This document shows, piece by piece, positions 10,906 through 19,418 of a stretch of 43,140 bases of DNA (position 1 is the stretch's first letter; every line of letters begins with the position of its first letter). The notes under the pieces are model-generated. The model saw only the letters and a list, made by a program, of their open reading frames with translations, searched no databases and was not told where the DNA came from. The DNA comes from an uncultured Prevotella sp. (lineage in GTDB: Bacteria; Bacteroidota; Bacteroidia; Bacteroidales; Bacteroidaceae). Position numbers and translations under genes: made by a program. The DNA lies in contig OMZM01000023.1 in the NCBI GenBank assembly GCA_900315545.1, positions 1-43,140 on the forward strand, read 5' to 3'.

Positions 10906-12732
10906 ATGAGCGACATTATACAGCTATTACCCGATGCAGTAGCCAACCAGATAGCAGCAGGTGAGGTTATACAGCGCCCGGCGTCGGTAATAAAGGAACT
11001 CGTTGAAAATGCCGTAGACGCTGGTGCGAAAACAATAAACGTGCTTGTTGTGGATGCCGGACGCACATCGATACAGGTTATTGATGATGGTTGCGGCATG
11101 TCTGACACCGATGCGCGACTGTCGTTTGAACGACATGCTACGTCGAAGATACGCAAGGCAGAAGACCTTTTCTCACTTCACACTATGGGATTCAGGGGCG
11201 AGGCGTTGGCGTCAATCGCTGCTGTGGCGCAGGTGGAACTGAAAACAAGACAGGCTAACAGCGATTTGGGTGTGGCAATATCTATTTCTGGCTCGCGAAT
11301 TACTGGGCAGGAACCAACAGCATGTCCTGTTGGAAGCAACTTCACAATAAAGAATCTGTTTTATAATGTTCCTGTACGACGAAAGTTTTTGAAGTCGAAT
11401 GCTACGGAATTGAACAACATACTGGCTGCCTTTGAGAGAATAGCACTGGTATATCCAAACATACATTTCACATTTCACAGCAACGGTACGGAACTATATA
11501 ATCTGCGACCGACAGTCCAGAAACAGAGAATAGTAGACATATTCGGCAAGCGTATGAGTCAGGACCTGCTGTCGGTTGACGCAGATACGGCAATATGCAA
11601 GATAACGGGCTTTGTCGGCAAGCCGGAGAGCGCTAAGAAAAAAGGTGCGCAGCAGTTCTTCTTCGTAAACGGCAGATTTATGAAGCATCCATACTTCCAT
11701 AAGGCTGTGCAGACTGCATTCGACAGACTGATACCAACGGGGGAACAAGTACCTTATTTTATTTATATGGAAGTGGATGCGGAGAATATTGATGTTAATA
11801 TACATCCCGTCAAAACCGAGATAAAGTTTGAGAACGAACAGGCAATATGGCAGATATTGGCTGCTGTCGTAAAGGAAGCCGTTGGCAGGTATCATGAAGT
11901 GCCGTCGATAGAATTCGACACGGTAGGTCGTCCTGATATCCCTGCTTACAATAAACAGCACAATGACAATCCGATGATGCCGCGCATATCGGTAGATGGT
12001 CAGTATAATCCCTTTACTGAAGGCAACAGAAAGAACACAGCTGTTCAGAAAGACTGGGAGCAGTTGTATGAGAATATTCAGCCGCATGGCATCGGTAGTC
12101 AGGAAACTACGCTTTTCGACTTCGAGAACGAGTCTCGGGACACTGAAGATATTTCTGTGGAAGACAAGTCGCCGATGCACTATCAGTATAAGGGACAGTA
12201 TATAATGACTGTCGTGAAGTCCGGACTGATGATAATAGACCAGCACCGTGCACATATACGCATTCTGTATGAAGAATATATTGCCCGCATGAACAGGCAC
12301 AAGCCTAATGTTCAGAAGGTTTTGTTTCCGGAAATCGTACAGTTCAGTGCTTCTGAAGAAACTATATTGCAGCTTCTGATGCCGAGTCTGACGGATATGG
12401 GCTTCGACCTTACTGACTTGGGTGGTTGCTCCTATGCTGTAAACGGAATACCTGACGGACTGGATGGCTTGAATATCACAACTGTGCTGCATGATATCAT
12501 AGAGACCGCTGCCGAGCATGATGGCAAGACGTCAGCAGACATGGCGTCGCCGTTGGCAATCAGTCTGGCTCAGCATGCTGCCATTCCGTATGGACAGGTG
12601 TTGTCTAATGAGGAGATGGAGAATATTGTCGACCGCCTGTTTGCTTGTTTCGACATAAAAAGAACGCCCGATGGTCACACTGTGTTGGCTATATTGCCGC
12701 AGAATGACATCGAGCGTATGTTTGGTAGTTAG
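10906..12732 (+). CDS. mutL: DNA mismatch repair protein MutL
   Basis: 608 residues. The N-terminal GHKL ATPase is intact: IAAGEVIQRPASVIKELVEN, ENAVDAGA, DDGCGM and GFRGEALASI. The middle transducer domain contains FFVNGRFMKHPYFHKAV and the conserved VDVNIHPxKxE-type stretch (ENIDVNIHPVKTEIKF). A weakly conserved linker (about 345-425) precedes the C-terminal dimerisation domain. The endonuclease motif DQHA(x)2E(x)4E is altered to DQHRAHIRILYE starting at D445, and the zinc-site cysteines of nuclease-type MutL are absent near the end (AQHAAIPYGQ, KRTPDGHTV). MutL couples MutS mismatch recognition to strand removal. It ends four bases from the convergent trpS stop, with no terminator between. 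Confidence 0.96.
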   Translation: MSDIIQLLPDAVANQIAAGEVIQRPASVIKELVENAVDAGAKTINVLVVDAGRTSIQVIDDGCGMSDTDARLSFERHATSKIRKAEDLFSLHTMGFRGEALASIAAVAQVELKTRQANSDLGVAISISGSRITGQEPTACPVGSNFTIKNLFYNVPVRRKFLKSNATELNNILAAFERIALVYPNIHFTFHSNGTELYNLRPTVQKQRIVDIFGKRMSQDLLSVDADTAICKITGFVGKPESAKKKGAQQFFFVNGRFMKHPYFHKAVQTAFDRLIPTGEQVPYFIYMEVDAENIDVNIHPVKTEIKFENEQAIWQILAAVVKEAVGRYHEVPSIEFDTVGRPDIPAYNKQHNDNPMMPRISVDGQYNPFTEGNRKNTAVQKDWEQLYENIQPHGIGSQETTLFDFENESRDTEDISVEDKSPMHYQYKGQYIMTVVKSGLMIIDQHRAHIRILYEEYIARMNRHKPNVQKVLFPEIVQFSASEETILQLLMPSLTDMGFDLTDLGGCSYAVNGIPDGLDGLNITTVLHDIIETAAEHDGKTSADMASPLAISLAQHAAIPYGQVLSNEEMENIVDRLFACFDIKRTPDGHTVLAILPQNDIERMFGS

Positions 12733-12736
12733 ATAA

Positions 12737-13726
12737 TTATCCAACTCTGAATCCTATCGTTTTTCTCACTTCGCGCAGGGTTGCCGTTGCGCTCTCGCGT
12801 GCTTTTTCTGCCCCTTCGCGGGCAATCTTGTCCAGCAGTTCGGTGTTGGCTGAGTATTCGTCTATGCGTTCGCGTATAGGCGATATCACTTTCACGAGGT
12901 CGGCAGCTATCTGTTTTTTCAAGTCTCCATACCTGAGAGTGCAGTTGTTCCACTGTTCGTCGAAATAGTCGTATGTTTCCTTTGTGGAACAAATTTTCAG
13001 GAAAGTAAACAGGTTTTCTATCACTTCCGGTCGTTGGCTGTTCATTTCCTGCGGTCCCATGTCGGTTACTGCTCGCATGACCTTCTTTGTTATCGTCTTG
13101 TCATCGTCGCGCAGGTATATGCAGTTGCCTTCGCTCTTTCCCATCTTGCCGCTGCCGTCGAGTCCCGGCACTTTCACAGCCTGTGAGTTGAAGTAGAAGT
13201 TCTGTGGCTCTGGAAACAGTTCCACGCCGTAGATATGGTTGAAGCGCCGTGCACATTTGCGAGCCATCTCCATGTTTTGCTCCTGGTCTTTGCCTACCGG
13301 AACCTTTGTCGCACGGTGCTGAAGAATGTCGGCAGCCATCAGTGTGGGGTAGGTGAACAGTCCTGCGTTGACGTTGTCGGGCTGCTGGCGTGCTTTCTCC
13401 TTGAACGTCGTAACGCGTCCAAGCTCGCCTATATACATGTTCATGTTGAAAAACAAATACAACTCCAGCGTTTCCTTTACGTCGCTTTGCACATATATGG
13501 GTGCCTTTGCCGGGTCGAGCCCGCAGGCAAGATATTCTGCAAGTATTGTGCGTGCACTCTGTTGTATGTCGCCCGGTTTCGGATGAGTTGTCAGACTGTG
13601 CCAGTCGGCTATAAAGAACAGACAATCATACTCATCTTGCATCTTCACGAAACTCTTTACCGCACCGAAATAGTTGCCCAAGTGCAGGTTGCCCGTCGGA
13701 CGGATACCGCTAACTACTTTTTCCAT
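12737..13726 (-). CDS. trpS: Tryptophanyl-tRNA synthetase
   Basis: Charges tRNA-Trp with tryptophan. 329 residues, the usual length for the bacterial class I enzyme. The HIGH-type motif is NLHLGNYFGA near the N-terminus (SGIRPTGNLHLGN), and the KMSKS loop is KMGKSEGN (about residues 197-204). It ends in KTIGFRVG. Transcribed leftward from a Bacteroidota-type promoter (-7 at 13776-13783). A sigma-54-like promoter at the end of repeat element copy 1 also points at it from about 210 bases upstream. It converges with mutL. Confidence 0.96.
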   Translation of the reverse strand: MEKVVSGIRPTGNLHLGNYFGAVKSFVKMQDEYDCLFFIADWHSLTTHPKPGDIQQSARTILAEYLACGLDPAKAPIYVQSDVKETLELYLFFNMNMYIGELGRVTTFKEKARQQPDNVNAGLFTYPTLMAADILQHRATKVPVGKDQEQNMEMARKCARRFNHIYGVELFPEPQNFYFNSQAVKVPGLDGSGKMGKSEGNCIYLRDDDKTITKKVMRAVTDMGPQEMNSQRPEVIENLFTFLKICSTKETYDYFDEQWNNCTLRYGDLKKQIAADLVKVISPIRERIDEYSANTELLDKIAREGAEKARESATATLREVRKTIGFRVG

Positions 13727-13775
13727 TTACTTCTGTGTATTCTTTTTTATATTGTAAGTCAAGTATTATAATTTG

Positions 13776-13808
13776 CAAAAATACAAAAAACTTGCAATAT
13801 ATTAGCAA
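13776..13808 (-). promoter_or_regulatory. Bacteroidota-type promoter for trpS
   Basis: On the minus strand, TATTTTTG lies at 13783-13776. A TTGC 21 bases upstream (about 13808-13805) is a weak -33 element. The trpS start codon is about 50 bases downstream. Confidence 0.6.
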
Positions 13809-13933
13809 CAAAGGTTTATTTTTTGCCTTAAACCGCAAAAAGAACGTAAAAAAGAGAGTCGCAGACACCCTTCCTACACCTATATTATATATCTATCTAT
13901 TGTCGATGAGACTATCGTCAGGATTAGATTTCC

Positions 13934-13949
13934 TGCAAAAACCGTGCCA
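13934..13949 (-). promoter_or_regulatory. Sigma-54-like -24/-12 promoter, end of element copy 1
   Basis: On the minus strand the bases read TGGCAC-GGTTT-TTGCA, a full match to the -24 GG and -12 GC pairs at the required 10-base separation. It lies 139 bp from the sixth palindrome of the array and points toward trpS. Confidence 0.6.
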
Positions 13950-14386
13950 AAGTGAACAAGGCTTCGCCTCCGGCGGTGGAAAATATGAAAATTTTTGACA
14001 GGGAAAAAGTCTCCAAATAGATGCGGAACAGTCGTTGAAATTGTGAAAATATGTAAAAATCCGAGTCGGCAACAACTGTTAAAATTGTCAAAGACCATCT
14101 TTGAGGCACCTGTTTCGACTATTTTGCCCTGCAAAACATAGTGCCCGACCCTCCCAAACACTATGTCTGACCTCCTCAAACACACTGTTTGACAATCTCA
14201 AACATGCTCTTTGACATTTTTAACATATACAATTCGTGCACAAAACACAAATACTTCGCGTTAACAAACTGACATCCAGATAATTACAGATGCATGCGAA
14301 TTTTGGGCATATTTTGCCCCTCAGATTTCCGAAACGACTTTCGAGGGCACTCACGCGACAGTAAAACAGCCCAAAATTGATTAGCT
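13934..14386 (-). repeat. Intergenic element copy 1: six 22-bp-phased palindromes plus promoter core
   Basis: A 453-bp element read on the minus strand. It begins AGCTAATCAA (14386 leftward), passes a conserved block with GTCGCGTGAGTGCCCTCG, and then has the palindrome array. In this orientation the units are 14214-14198, 14192-14176, 14170-14154, 14148-14132, 14126-14110 and 14104-14088. Each is 17 bp with 5-bp spacers, flanked by TTAAAAATG- and -CAATTTTAA. After a moderately conserved stretch containing GTCAAAAATTTTC it ends at the sigma-54-like promoter. Outside the element, the flanks (trpS on one side, tRNA-Val on the other) share nothing with the flanks of the other copies. Confidence 0.85.
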
Positions 14387-14452
14387 CTTCATGTCTGTTT
14401 ACTTTTAAACGACCCGAAAAATGACAATAATTTGAAAAAAGACAGCAAAAAG

Positions 14453-14484
14453 TTTGGAGGTTTCAATAATAGTTTTTACCTTTG
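14453..14484 (+). promoter_or_regulatory. Promoter of tRNA-Val
   Basis: A -33 TTTG (14453-14456), a 20-base gap and -7 TACCTTTG (14477-14484), both in ideal form. The tRNA starts 20 bases further on, so the locus looks transcribed. Confidence 0.8.
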
Positions 14485-14504
14485 CAACCGCTTTTAGAAA
14501 GTAC

Positions 14505-14579
14505 GGGCGTTTAGCTCAGCTGGTTTAGAGCATCTGCCTTACAAGCAGAGGGTCGGCGGTTCGAATCCGTCAACGTGTT
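14505..14579 (+). tRNA. tRNA-Val (anticodon UAC), irregular acceptor stem
   Basis: The cloverleaf has D stem GCTC/GAGC, anticodon stem TCTGC/GCAGA with loop CTTACAA (anticodon TAC at 14540-14542), a 5-base variable loop, and T arm GGCGG-TTCGAAT-CCGTC. The 5' acceptor strand is GGGCGTT but the 3' strand is AACGTGT. Four pairs near the base are normal, the next is G-T, then G-G, then G-T at the end. No CCA follows (TTACA instead). A regular gene would read AACGCCC. This is either a tRNA with an altered 3' end or a decaying copy, though its promoter is intact. Confidence 0.8.
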
Positions 14580-14706
14580 TACACTCCGCTTTTTCTATTT
14601 GACACGAAAAAACATAAAACAGACAAATTACATGGGTAAAAGTTTAACGTAAACATAATATATAAACAAATAACAGGTTAACTATCTGCAAAAAATACAT
14701 ACATTT

Positions 14707-14737
14707 TTTGTGGAATTAAAAAAAAGTTGTATTTTTG
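14707..14737 (+). promoter_or_regulatory. Bacteroidota-type promoter
   Basis: TTTG (14707-14710), a 19-base gap and TATTTTTG (14730-14737). It precedes the three-gene run of secreted and OmpA-like proteins by 38 bases. Confidence 0.75.
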
Positions 14738-14774
14738 CACGCAAAATTAATGTATAATTGATATCACGTTTAAA

Positions 14775-15338
14775 ATGAAAAAAATTATTAGCATGATGAT
14801 TGTGCTCTTCGCAGCAGCAACGATTACGTATGCGCAAGACACAACTAAGGACTTCCATTTTAAGACATTTATTGAGTTGATGAATTTCTCATTTCAAGGA
14901 AAGGATTTTAGCTATTACGAAAAATTAGCTTCAAACGCTGGTCTTACCAAGATTCATGAAGAAAAAGACAAATCTGAGGTTTATTATGTATGGGGCGAGA
15001 ATGTATCTTACAAGAAAGGACACATGACCGAAACCTACACTAAGCTCGGCGACAACCCTTCTTGTCTGAACTTCGACCTGATAAGAAATGAAAAAGGTCT
15101 GTATGTGCCGATGGCAATCAGCATTATTTTCCCAGACGCTAAGGCGCAGGAACGCTTCTACAACGAAGGAATCAAGATGGGAGCTGTGGTAAACGACAAG
15201 ATTTATTCTACAGACGTAGACCCCACATGGAAAAATGTTAAGGGCATCAAGTATGTGAAACACCGTGCAAACACAAGCTGGAGATACATCTTCTTCTACG
15301 AGAAAGACGGTATGAATATGTGTACATTCTTATTCTAA
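14775..15338 (+). CDS. Small secreted protein of unknown function
   Basis: 187 residues with a clear signal peptide (MKKIISMMIVLFAAATITYAQ), so it is exported. The mature part mixes beta-prone stretches (VYYVWGENVSYKKGH, WRYIFFYEKDGMNMCTFLF) with charged loops and has only two cysteines. It is the first gene after a strong promoter and lies 27 bases ahead of an OmpA-like gene, so it is probably cotranscribed with two outer-membrane proteins. I do not recognise the family; a periplasmic or outer-membrane accessory role is only inferred from position. Confidence 0.75.
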   Translation: MKKIISMMIVLFAAATITYAQDTTKDFHFKTFIELMNFSFQGKDFSYYEKLASNAGLTKIHEEKDKSEVYYVWGENVSYKKGHMTETYTKLGDNPSCLNFDLIRNEKGLYVPMAISIIFPDAKAQERFYNEGIKMGAVVNDKIYSTDVDPTWKNVKGIKYVKHRANTSWRYIFFYEKDGMNMCTFLF

Positions 15339-15365
15339 TACATTATTAATAATAACATAAAACAG

Positions 15366-16556
15366 ATGAATACAATAAAAATACTCACAGTAGCAGCCCT
15401 TTTAGCTGTTCCAGCATTAACTGTCAGTGCGCAGGACGACACTGTGAACACAAGTGATAATAATACTTCTTACTGGCTCGACAGCGAACAGGAAGGAAGC
15501 GACAAGATGATACTGCACCGCTATCATATCCTCGACAACTGGTATATAGGCTTACAGATGGGCGGACTCTATAACTGGGGAACAAATCAGGGAGAATACA
15601 ATTTCTTCCGTCATCTTCGCCCCTCAGCAGCCTTGCAGATAGGTAAGTGGTGGTCTCCGTCAGTAGGAATGAGAGCACAGCTGATATATGGACACAACCG
15701 TGGTGTTTCAAACACAACTGACTACAAGACATACCACTGGCAGTCATTGTCATTGTACGGCGACGGTATGCTCAACATAACAAACATGTGGGCAGGCTAT
15801 AAGGAAAGCCGCTTCTTCAACCTTATATTGTTCGCAGGTATCGGTGGAGAACAGACATTCCGATTCAGCCGCAGAGACTGGCGCGCAAACGACGAGGTAT
15901 ATAACCGCGAGCACAACACACTGCTTGGAATACGTGCCGGTCTGATAACAACATTCCGCCTGTCAGAAGTATTTGACCTGTCTTTCGAAGTCTCAAACAC
16001 ATGGACTGACGACACATTCGACGGAGTTATCTCTCATAACCGCTGGGATGGACATGCAAATGCATTCTTGGGACTTAACTACCGCTTTGCCAACCCATCA
16101 GACGGTGGACACCACCAGTTTACATATGCACGTCGCGACATGTCAAGATTCGACGACTTGAACAACGAGCTCAACCGTCTGCGCGCAGACGTTGCAGATG
16201 CTCGAAAGAACGTCCCAATTAACATGATGGAAAGCAAGCAGGTAAACGTCATCGTATCATTTGGAGATAACGAGTCAGACATCGACAAGATGCAGGAAGT
16301 AAACGTTTATACAGCAGCAGAAAAGATGCGCCAGCTCAACAATCAGGCTAACCTTTACATCACGGTGCTTGAAGGAAAGACAGCTAACGAAGAACTTTTC
16401 ACAAAGCGTGCAAACACTTTGAAGCAAACACTTGTTAAAGAATATAACCTGCCGGCAGGACGCATATTTATAGAGAAAGATGCTAAGAAAGTAGAAGCAG
16501 TAGATAAAGCAATAAACTGCATAATCCTTTACATTAACGAAAACGGAAACAAATAA
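15366..16556 (+). CDS. OmpA-family outer-membrane protein with degenerate C-terminal domain
   Basis: 396 residues, signal peptide ending LTVSAQ. An N-terminal eight-stranded-barrel-like region covers about residues 45-250; alternating aromatic strands include WYIGLQMGGLYNWG, FFNLILFAGIGGEQTF and HANAFLGLNYRF. A short coiled coil follows (DLNNELNRLRADVADARKN). The last 120 residues sit where the OmpA peptidoglycan-binding domain belongs (VNVIVSFGDNESDI...) but lack the usual NxxLSxxRAxxV core. It is the middle gene of a three-gene run, 13 bases before a full OmpA-type paralogue. The pair resembles the heteromeric OmpA-like major proteins of other Bacteroidales. Confidence 0.8.
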   Translation: MNTIKILTVAALLAVPALTVSAQDDTVNTSDNNTSYWLDSEQEGSDKMILHRYHILDNWYIGLQMGGLYNWGTNQGEYNFFRHLRPSAALQIGKWWSPSVGMRAQLIYGHNRGVSNTTDYKTYHWQSLSLYGDGMLNITNMWAGYKESRFFNLILFAGIGGEQTFRFSRRDWRANDEVYNREHNTLLGIRAGLITTFRLSEVFDLSFEVSNTWTDDTFDGVISHNRWDGHANAFLGLNYRFANPSDGGHHQFTYARRDMSRFDDLNNELNRLRADVADARKNVPINMMESKQVNVIVSFGDNESDIDKMQEVNVYTAAEKMRQLNNQANLYITVLEGKTANEELFTKRANTLKQTLVKEYNLPAGRIFIEKDAKKVEAVDKAINCIILYINENGNK

Positions 16557-16569
16557 AAAAGAAGTAGCT

Positions 16570-17826
16570 ATGAATAAGATAAAAACAACGCTGTTTGCAG
16601 CTTTACTTACTGTGTCTGCCGGAGTCTTTGCAGGCAACAACGGAAAGGTAGAAGCAGATTCTATCGTGGCATTAAAGCACTATAAGTTTTTTGACAATAC
16701 ATACGTAGGACTCTATGTCGGAGACTTTGTAACTCTCGGCGAAAACATGCGTCCTCGCGAATTCTTCCGTCCAAGTGCACAGCGCTTGGGAGGTGGACTC
16801 ACAATAGGAAAGAACTTCTCACCAGCACTTGGAGTGCGTATGGGCGGATATATCTCTGGCTTGGTAGGCGTACCTAACAGAGAAGTAGTAATGAAGTCGC
16901 GTGCAGGTGGCTACGACGGATGGGGATTTTATGGATACAAGCAGGTAAGCGGATACGTAGATGTAGTTCCAAACCTCACAAATATAATACTTCCATACCG
17001 CGAAAATCGCAGACTTAACGTAATGGGATATTTCGGACTCGGATTCCTCCATCGTTTCGACATGAACTTCGATGAACTCCACGAAATGGATAAGACAATA
17101 GGCAAAAATGGTTCATTAGGCTCTGAAGGCTGGGAAAGTGTAGTTAGTGATAAAAACCGTACATTCTTTGCAGCTCGCGCAGGACTCGGACTCAGCTACA
17201 TGCTGACAAAGGAACTTGATATCGACCTTGACGTTATGGTTCACGCTACAGACGATAAACTCGACGGATTCCGTTACGACGACAAGTACGATGGATACAT
17301 CTCAGCAATGCTTGGTGTCAAATATCACTTCCGCGACCACTATGGCGATCACCGCTTCAAGTATCGTACGATAACAGATGCTGACGAACTCAATAATCTC
17401 AACCTCCAAATCAACAAGGCACGTCAGGACCTTGCAGATGCAAGAAACCAGCGCCAGAATATGCTGAAGCAGCAGCGTGTACTCGACATGACAGTTCAGT
17501 TCCCGATAGACAAGTTCTACATTACAGAAATTCAGGAACGCAACGTCGAGGCAGTAGCAAAATACATAAAGGCACATCCTGATCTTGATGTTGTAATATG
17601 TGGTTTCGCCGATGTTGAGACAGCTTATCCTTCATACAACATGCGCTTGTCTAAGCGTCGTGTAACAAGTGTTTTCCGCATGCTTGTTGACAAGTATGGA
17701 GTAGATCCTAACCATCTGAGCATAGACTATAAGGGTGATACCGTGCAGCCTTATGACCGCAAGAACGAATGGAACCGTGTAGTTGTATTCGTACTGCAGC
17801 CACATGAAGAGATAATTACTAACTAA
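16570..17826 (+). CDS. OmpA-family outer-membrane protein
   Basis: 418 residues, signal peptide ending AGVFAGN. The N-terminal barrel region runs to about residue 260 (YVGLYVGDFVTLG, GLSYMLTKELDIDLDVMVHA). A coiled-coil linker (LNNLNLQINKARQDLADARN) leads to a C-terminal OmpA domain at about 305-415: VQFPIDKFYITEIQERNVEAV, GFADVETAYPSYNMRLSKRR and WNRVVVFVL. This keeps the peptidoglycan-binding signature better than its upstream paralogue. It should link the outer membrane to the cell wall and probably pairs with the preceding gene product. A long hairpin follows at 17887. Confidence 0.87.
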   Translation: MNKIKTTLFAALLTVSAGVFAGNNGKVEADSIVALKHYKFFDNTYVGLYVGDFVTLGENMRPREFFRPSAQRLGGGLTIGKNFSPALGVRMGGYISGLVGVPNREVVMKSRAGGYDGWGFYGYKQVSGYVDVVPNLTNIILPYRENRRLNVMGYFGLGFLHRFDMNFDELHEMDKTIGKNGSLGSEGWESVVSDKNRTFFAARAGLGLSYMLTKELDIDLDVMVHATDDKLDGFRYDDKYDGYISAMLGVKYHFRDHYGDHRFKYRTITDADELNNLNLQINKARQDLADARNQRQNMLKQQRVLDMTVQFPIDKFYITEIQERNVEAVAKYIKAHPDLDVVICGFADVETAYPSYNMRLSKRRVTSVFRMLVDKYGVDPNHLSIDYKGDTVQPYDRKNEWNRVVVFVLQPHEEIITN

Positions 17827-17886
17827 TAAGTATAGAAAAGCTGTAAGGCTTGAAGTTATAAAATTAGTAAGAAAAATATATAGACA

Positions 17887-17938
17887 GAAATTGCGGATTG
17901 TAAACCTTAACCAATAAGGAAAGACAATCTGCAATTTC
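17887..17938 (+). terminator. Long hairpin after the OmpA genes
   Basis: GAAATTGCGGATTGT (17887-17901) pairs with ACAATCTGCAATTTC (17924-17938), 14 of 15 bases, and an inner CCTTA/TAAGG stem extends it. No clear T-run follows, so it may be a weak terminator or an RNA-stabilising 3' hairpin. Confidence 0.55.
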
Positions 17939-18021
17939 CGTTCAAAATAACAGGTAGCGAAACAGTGCTAAACTATTTGTTGACATTAAAGCATTAAAGA
18001 TTATAAAACATATTCTACTTT

Positions 18022-19368
18022 ATGAAACTTGATGAACTGACAGCAATTTCGCCGATAGACGGACGTTATAGAAACAAGACTGTCGCTTTGGCAGACTATT
18101 TCTCTGAATATGCACTGATAAGGTACAGGGTAAGAGTAGAAATAGAATATTTCATATCTCTCTGCGAGCTGCCGTTGCCACAGTTGGCTGATTTCAACAA
18201 GAGCCTTTTCGCTCGTCTGCGCGACATCTACATGCAATTCTCAGAAGCTGACGCACAGAGAGTGAAGGACATAGAGAAGATTACCAATCACGATGTTAAG
18301 GCTGTAGAATATTTCATCAAGGAAGAGATAGACAAAATAGGAAGCCTTGACAAATACAAGGAGTTTATCCATTTCGGCTTAACCTCGCAGGATATCAACA
18401 ACACCAGCGTGCCTATGTCTATAGCAGAAGCCATGCGCGATGTTGTCATTCCGCAAATAGAAGAACTCATAGACCAGTTGTCGCAGTATGCAGAGGAATG
18501 GAAGAATGTCCCTATGCTTGCAAAAACACATGGACAGCCTGCTTCGCCAACACGCTTGGGCAAGGAGGTGATGGTTTATGTGTACAGGCTTGGCGAGCAG
18601 TTAAGACAGCTGAAAGAATGCAAGATGTCAGGAAAATTTGGTGGAGCAACAGGTAACTTCAATGCCCATCACGTAGCTTACCCGGACATAGACTGGGTGT
18701 CTTTCGCAAATAAGTTCCTGTCGGAAAAGTTGTCGCTGCAACGCGAACAATTCACAACGCAAATCAGCAACTACGACAATATGGGTGCGCTCTTTGATGC
18801 GTTGCGCCGTATAAATACTATTGTCATCGACCTCGACCGCGATTTCTGGATGTATATCTCAATGGACTATTTCAAGCAGAAGATAAAGGCAGGCGAGGTT
18901 GGCTCGAGTGCGATGCCGCACAAAGTTAATCCGATTGATTTTGAAAACAGCGAAGGCAATCTCGGAATATCCAATGCCGTGTTGCAGTTCCTTGCACAGA
19001 AGCTGCCAGTCAGCCGTTTGCAGCGCGACCTGACAGACTCTACTGTGTTGCGCAACGTTGGTGTGCCTGTCGGTCATACTGTGATTGCTTTGCAGAGCAC
19101 GCTCAAGGGATTAAGAAAACTCATACTTAATGAGCAGAAACTCAACAGCGACCTTGAGGATACTTGGGCTGTTGTGGCTGAAGCCATACAGACAATACTG
19201 CGTCGTGAGGCATATCCTAATCCGTATGAAGCATTGAAGTCGCTGACTCGTACAAACGAGAAAATGACAGCCGAGACTATAAGCAGGTTTATCAATCAAC
19301 TTGATGTTGATGAGAATATAAAAGCAGAATTAAGAAAAGTAACACCACAAAACTATACTGGTATTTAA
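18022..19368 (+). CDS. purB: Adenylosuccinate lyase
   Basis: 448 residues, starting MKLDELTAISPIDGRY. Cleaves adenylosuccinate to AMP and fumarate, and SAICAR to AICAR, in purine synthesis. Fumarase/aspartase superfamily signatures are intact: the TSQDINNTS segment, KTHGQPASPTRLGKE with the catalytic-region His, and the signature loop GSSAMPHKVNPIDFENSEGN (about residues 294-313). The length (448) and the MKLDELTAISPIDGRY opening suit the longer E. coli-type PurB. It is transcribed alone or with the rluB-type gene 50 bases downstream. Confidence 0.96.
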   Translation: MKLDELTAISPIDGRYRNKTVALADYFSEYALIRYRVRVEIEYFISLCELPLPQLADFNKSLFARLRDIYMQFSEADAQRVKDIEKITNHDVKAVEYFIKEEIDKIGSLDKYKEFIHFGLTSQDINNTSVPMSIAEAMRDVVIPQIEELIDQLSQYAEEWKNVPMLAKTHGQPASPTRLGKEVMVYVYRLGEQLRQLKECKMSGKFGGATGNFNAHHVAYPDIDWVSFANKFLSEKLSLQREQFTTQISNYDNMGALFDALRRINTIVIDLDRDFWMYISMDYFKQKIKAGEVGSSAMPHKVNPIDFENSEGNLGISNAVLQFLAQKLPVSRLQRDLTDSTVLRNVGVPVGHTVIALQSTLKGLRKLILNEQKLNSDLEDTWAVVAEAIQTILRREAYPNPYEALKSLTRTNEKMTAETISRFINQLDVDENIKAELRKVTPQNYTGI

Positions 19369-19418
19369 TATTCTTATTTATTTACGCCGTGAGGCATTTA
19401 TAAAATTAACGTAAAGCT

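Noticed and set aside
13735-13998. Plus-strand open frame of 87 codons between trpS and element copy 1
   Set aside because: It spans the trpS promoter and the sigma-54-like site, and reads no recognisable protein.
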